Shown piece after piece: positions 8,313-10,422 of a stretch of DNA of 10,422 bases; the stretch's first letter is position 1, and each line of letters opens with the position of its first letter. The stretch comes from Desulfuromonadaceae bacterium GWB2_53_15. GTDB taxonomy: Bacteria; Desulfobacterota; Desulfuromonadia; Geobacterales; Pseudopelobacteraceae. The notes below the pieces were generated by a model. The model was given only the letters and a program-made list of their open reading frames with translations, made no database searches and was not told the origin of the DNA. The DNA is taken from positions 5,551 to 15,972 of the forward strand of contig MHXL01000097.1 in the NCBI GenBank assembly GCA_001824455.1, written 5' to 3'. The position numbers and the translations under genes are program-made.

Positions 8313-10391
8313 GTGCCCCGTTTAGTTGCTTTAGAAAAATATAGAAATATAGGGATTATGGCTCACATCGACGCCGGTAAGACGACGACCACTGAGCGCA
8401 TCCTTTATTATACTGGTGTTTCACATAAGATTGGTGAAGTCCATGAAGGCACTGCCACAATGGACTGGATGGAACAGGAGCAGGAGCGCGGCATCACAAT
8501 CACGTCTGCAGCAACAACCTGCAGTTGGCGTGATTACAATATTAATATAATTGATACTCCTGGCCATGTTGATTTCACTATTGAAGTGGAGCGTTCTTTA
8601 AGAGTACTTGATGGGGCAGTGGCTGTTTTCTGCTCGGTTGGTGGTGTAGAGCCGCAGTCCGAGACCGTTTGGCGTCAAGCTGACAAATATGGTGTTCCTC
8701 GTATTGCGTTCATAAATAAGATGGACCGCGTTGGTGCTGATTTCTTTCGTGGTGTACATATGATCAAGGATCGTCTGAAGGCTAATGCCATTCCGATTCA
8801 GCTCCCGGTAGGTAGTGAAGATACCTTTAGGGGTGTTATTGATTTGGTTCGTATGAAGGCTGTTATTTGGGAAGATGAAGCTTTGGGTGCGAATTACCAT
8901 GAAGAAGAGATCCCTGAAGCTTTGCTTGATCAAGCAGTTGAGTATCGCGAGAAAATGATTGAAGAAATCTCTAGTCATGATGACGCTCTCATGGAGAAGT
9001 ATCTAAGTGGTGAAGTTCTGACTGATGTTGAAATTATGGCTGCAATACGTGACTGCACTATTGCTATAAAAATAATTCCAGTCATTTGCGGTTCTTCTTT
9101 TAAGAACAAGGGTGTGCAGAACCTCCTTGATGCTGTTGTTGATTATATGCCTTCACCGATGGACATCCCGCCCATTAAAGGAGTGGATGTTGATAGCGGT
9201 GCAGAAATTGAACGAAAGGCATCTGATGCTGAACCTTTTTCATCCCTAGGTTTCAAGATTATGACCGATCCCTTTGTAGGCCAGTTGACGTTCTTTCGGG
9301 TGTATTCCGGAGTTGCCACTGCCGGTTCATATATTTACAATTCAACCAAGGGTAAAAAAGAGCGTCTTGGCCGCATTCTAAAGATGCATGCAAACAAGCG
9401 AGAAGAGATTAAAGAAGTGTATGCTGGTGATATTGCGGCTGCTGTAGGGCTTAAATATACAACTACCGGCGATACGCTCTGTGATGAGGAAAGCCAGGTA
9501 ATACTTGAATCTATAGAATTTCCTGAACCAGTTATTTCTATTGCAATTGAGCCTAAAACTAAGGCTGAGCAGGAAAAGCTCGGTTTCGGCCTTCAAAAAC
9601 TGGCCAGTGAAGACCCTTCCTTCCGAGTCAAGACGGATGAGGAAACGGGTCAGACAATTATCTCCGGCATGGGTGAATTGCATCTTGAGATTATTGTTGA
9701 TCGGCTGAAGCGTGAGTTTAAGGTGGATGCGAATGTTGGTAAACCTCAGGTTGCTTATCGTGAGACCATCACCAAGAAAGTAAAGGTTGAAGGCAAGTTT
9801 GTTCGCCAGTCTGGCGGTCGCGGTCAGTACGGCCATGTTTGGCTTGAAGTTGAGCCGCAGGAAGCAGGTAAGGGTTTTGAGTTTGTAGATGCTATCAAGG
9901 GCGGTGTTGTCCCGCGTGAATATATTCCTGCAGTTGGCAAAGGAATATTTGAAGCTACTGATAATGGTGTTCTTGCAGGCTTCCCTGTAGTTGATGTAAA
10001 AGTTACCTTGATCGACGGTTCATATCACGAGGTCGATTCCTCTGAAATGGCATTTAAGATAGCTGGTTCCATGGGTTTCAAAGAGGGCTGTTCAAAAGCA
10101 GCTCCGATTATCCTCGAGCCAATTATGTCGGTTGAGGTTGTTGTCCCTGAAGAATATATGGGAGATGTAATTGGCGACCTGAATTCCCGTCGTGGACGAA
10201 TTATGGGGATGGATAGCCGCGGTGGTGCTCAAGTGATATCTGCAATGGTTCCTTTAGCAGCAATGTTTGGTTACTCTACCGATCTCCGCTCTGGTACGCA
10301 GGGCCGAGCAACCTATTCGATGACGTTTGATCATTACGAGCCGGTGCCTAAGTCGGTTGCTGAAGAAATCATAGCAAAAGTAAAAGGTTAA
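8313..10391 (+). CDS. fusA: translation elongation factor G (EF-G)
   Basis: GTPase that drives translocation of tRNA and mRNA on the ribosome and works with ribosome recycling factor. The protein is 692 residues from the GTG. The G-domain motifs are complete: AHIDAGKT (17-24), switch I with RGIT (59-62), DTPGH (81-85), NKMD (135-138) and GSSF (260-263). Domain II follows with [19 protein letters not shown]. Domain III carries [10 protein letters not shown], and domain IV carries [13 protein letters not shown] and [12 protein letters not shown]. Domain V ends with [14 protein letters not shown] and the conserved TFDHYEPVP near the C-terminus. Its place directly behind rpsG marks it as the canonical str-operon EF-G, not a fusA2-type paralogue. 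The start is GTG, 26 bases after the rpsG stop, with a strong Shine-Dalgarno. The sequence resembles remembered Geobacter EF-G closely along its length. Confidence 0.98.
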   Translation: MPRLVALEKYRNIGIMAHIDAGKTTTTERILYYTGVSHKIGEVHEGTATMDWMEQEQERGITITSAATTCSWRDYNINIIDTPGHVDFTIEVERSLRVLDGAVAVFCSVGGVEPQSETVWRQADKYGVPRIAFINKMDRVGADFFRGVHMIKDRLKANAIPIQLPVGSEDTFRGVIDLVRMKAVIWEDEALGANYHEEEIPEALLDQAVEYREKMIEEISSHDDALMEKYLSGEVLTDVEIMAAIRDCTIAIKIIPVICGSSFKNKGVQNLLDAVVDYMPSPMDIPPIKGVDVDSGAEIERKASDAEPFSSLGFKIMTDPFVGQLTFFRVYSGVATAGSYIYNSTKGKKERLGRILKMHANKREEIKEVYAGDIAAAVGLKYTTTGDTLCDEESQVILESIEFPEPVISIAIEPKTKAEQEKLGFGLQKLASEDPSFRVKTDEETGQTIISGMGELHLEIIVDRLKREFKVDANVGKPQVAYRETITKKVKVEGKFVRQSGGRGQYGHVWLEVEPQEAGKGFEFVDAIKGGVVPREYIPAVGKGIFEATDNGVLAGFPVVDVKVTLIDGSYHEVDSSEMAFKIAGSMGFKEGCSKAAPIILEPIMSVEVVVPEEYMGDVIGDLNSRRGRIMGMDSRGGAQVISAMVPLAAMFGYSTDLRSGTQGRATYSMTFDHYEPVPKSVAEEIIAKVKG

Positions 10392-10405
10392 GAAATACAC
10401 TGAAG

Positions 10406-10411
10406 AGGAGG
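10406..10411 (+). promoter_or_regulatory. ribosome binding site of the next gene (probably tuf)
   Basis: AGGAGG ends 11 bases before the window edge, and the final base is A, so the start codon lies at or just beyond 10422. In this operon the usual next gene is tuf (EF-Tu), less often rpsJ. No coding sequence is visible, so the identity rests on gene order alone. Confidence 0.6.
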
Positions 10412-10422
10412 GCCTGTTATCA

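Overview
The window is a stretch of bacterial core information-processing genes, all on the + strand: the 3' two-thirds of rpoB, complete rpoC, a 449-base gap, then rpsL, rpsG and fusA. It ends on a strong Shine-Dalgarno sequence for one more gene, probably tuf. This is the classical rpoBC-str order. The proteins resemble, from memory, those of the Desulfuromonadales (Geobacter/Desulfuromonas/Pelobacter relatives) most closely. The signs are the RpoC N-terminus ([20 protein letters not shown]), the RpoB lineage-specific insert containing [14 protein letters not shown], the SI3-type insert in the RpoC trigger loop, and a 692-residue EF-G. No alignment could be run, so the order-level placement is moderately confident; the sulfur/metal-reducing 'delta' group is more secure.

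Layout. 1-2640 is rpoB from about E. coli residue 484 to the C-terminus. 2641-2745 is a short spacer ending in an excellent ribosome binding site. 2746-6963 is rpoC with a GTG start. 6964-7412 is AT-rich and non-coding. 7413-7784, 7816-8286 and 8313-10391 are rpsL, rpsG and fusA, with spacers of 31 and 26 bases. 10392-10422 is the leader of the next gene.

Function. rpoB and rpoC encode the two catalytic subunits of RNA polymerase. rpsL and rpsG encode 30S proteins S12 (decoding centre) and S7 (head and exit site). fusA encodes the translocase EF-G. All are expected to be highly expressed and growth-rate regulated. All five proteins look intact in their essential motifs, and the known rifampicin and streptomycin positions carry sensitive-type residues. 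No mobile element, CRISPR array or transferred gene was seen.

The only unusual part is the rpoC-rpsL gap. It holds a 14-bp hairpin just after rpoC, three exact TTGACA boxes, a motif pair repeated at exactly 72 bases, and a candidate structured RNA. The RNA has a 13-bp long-range closing stem enclosing three hairpins, begins just after a plausible promoter and ends near a U-rich tract. It may be an independent small RNA or a leader/attenuator of the str operon; I do not recognise its family.
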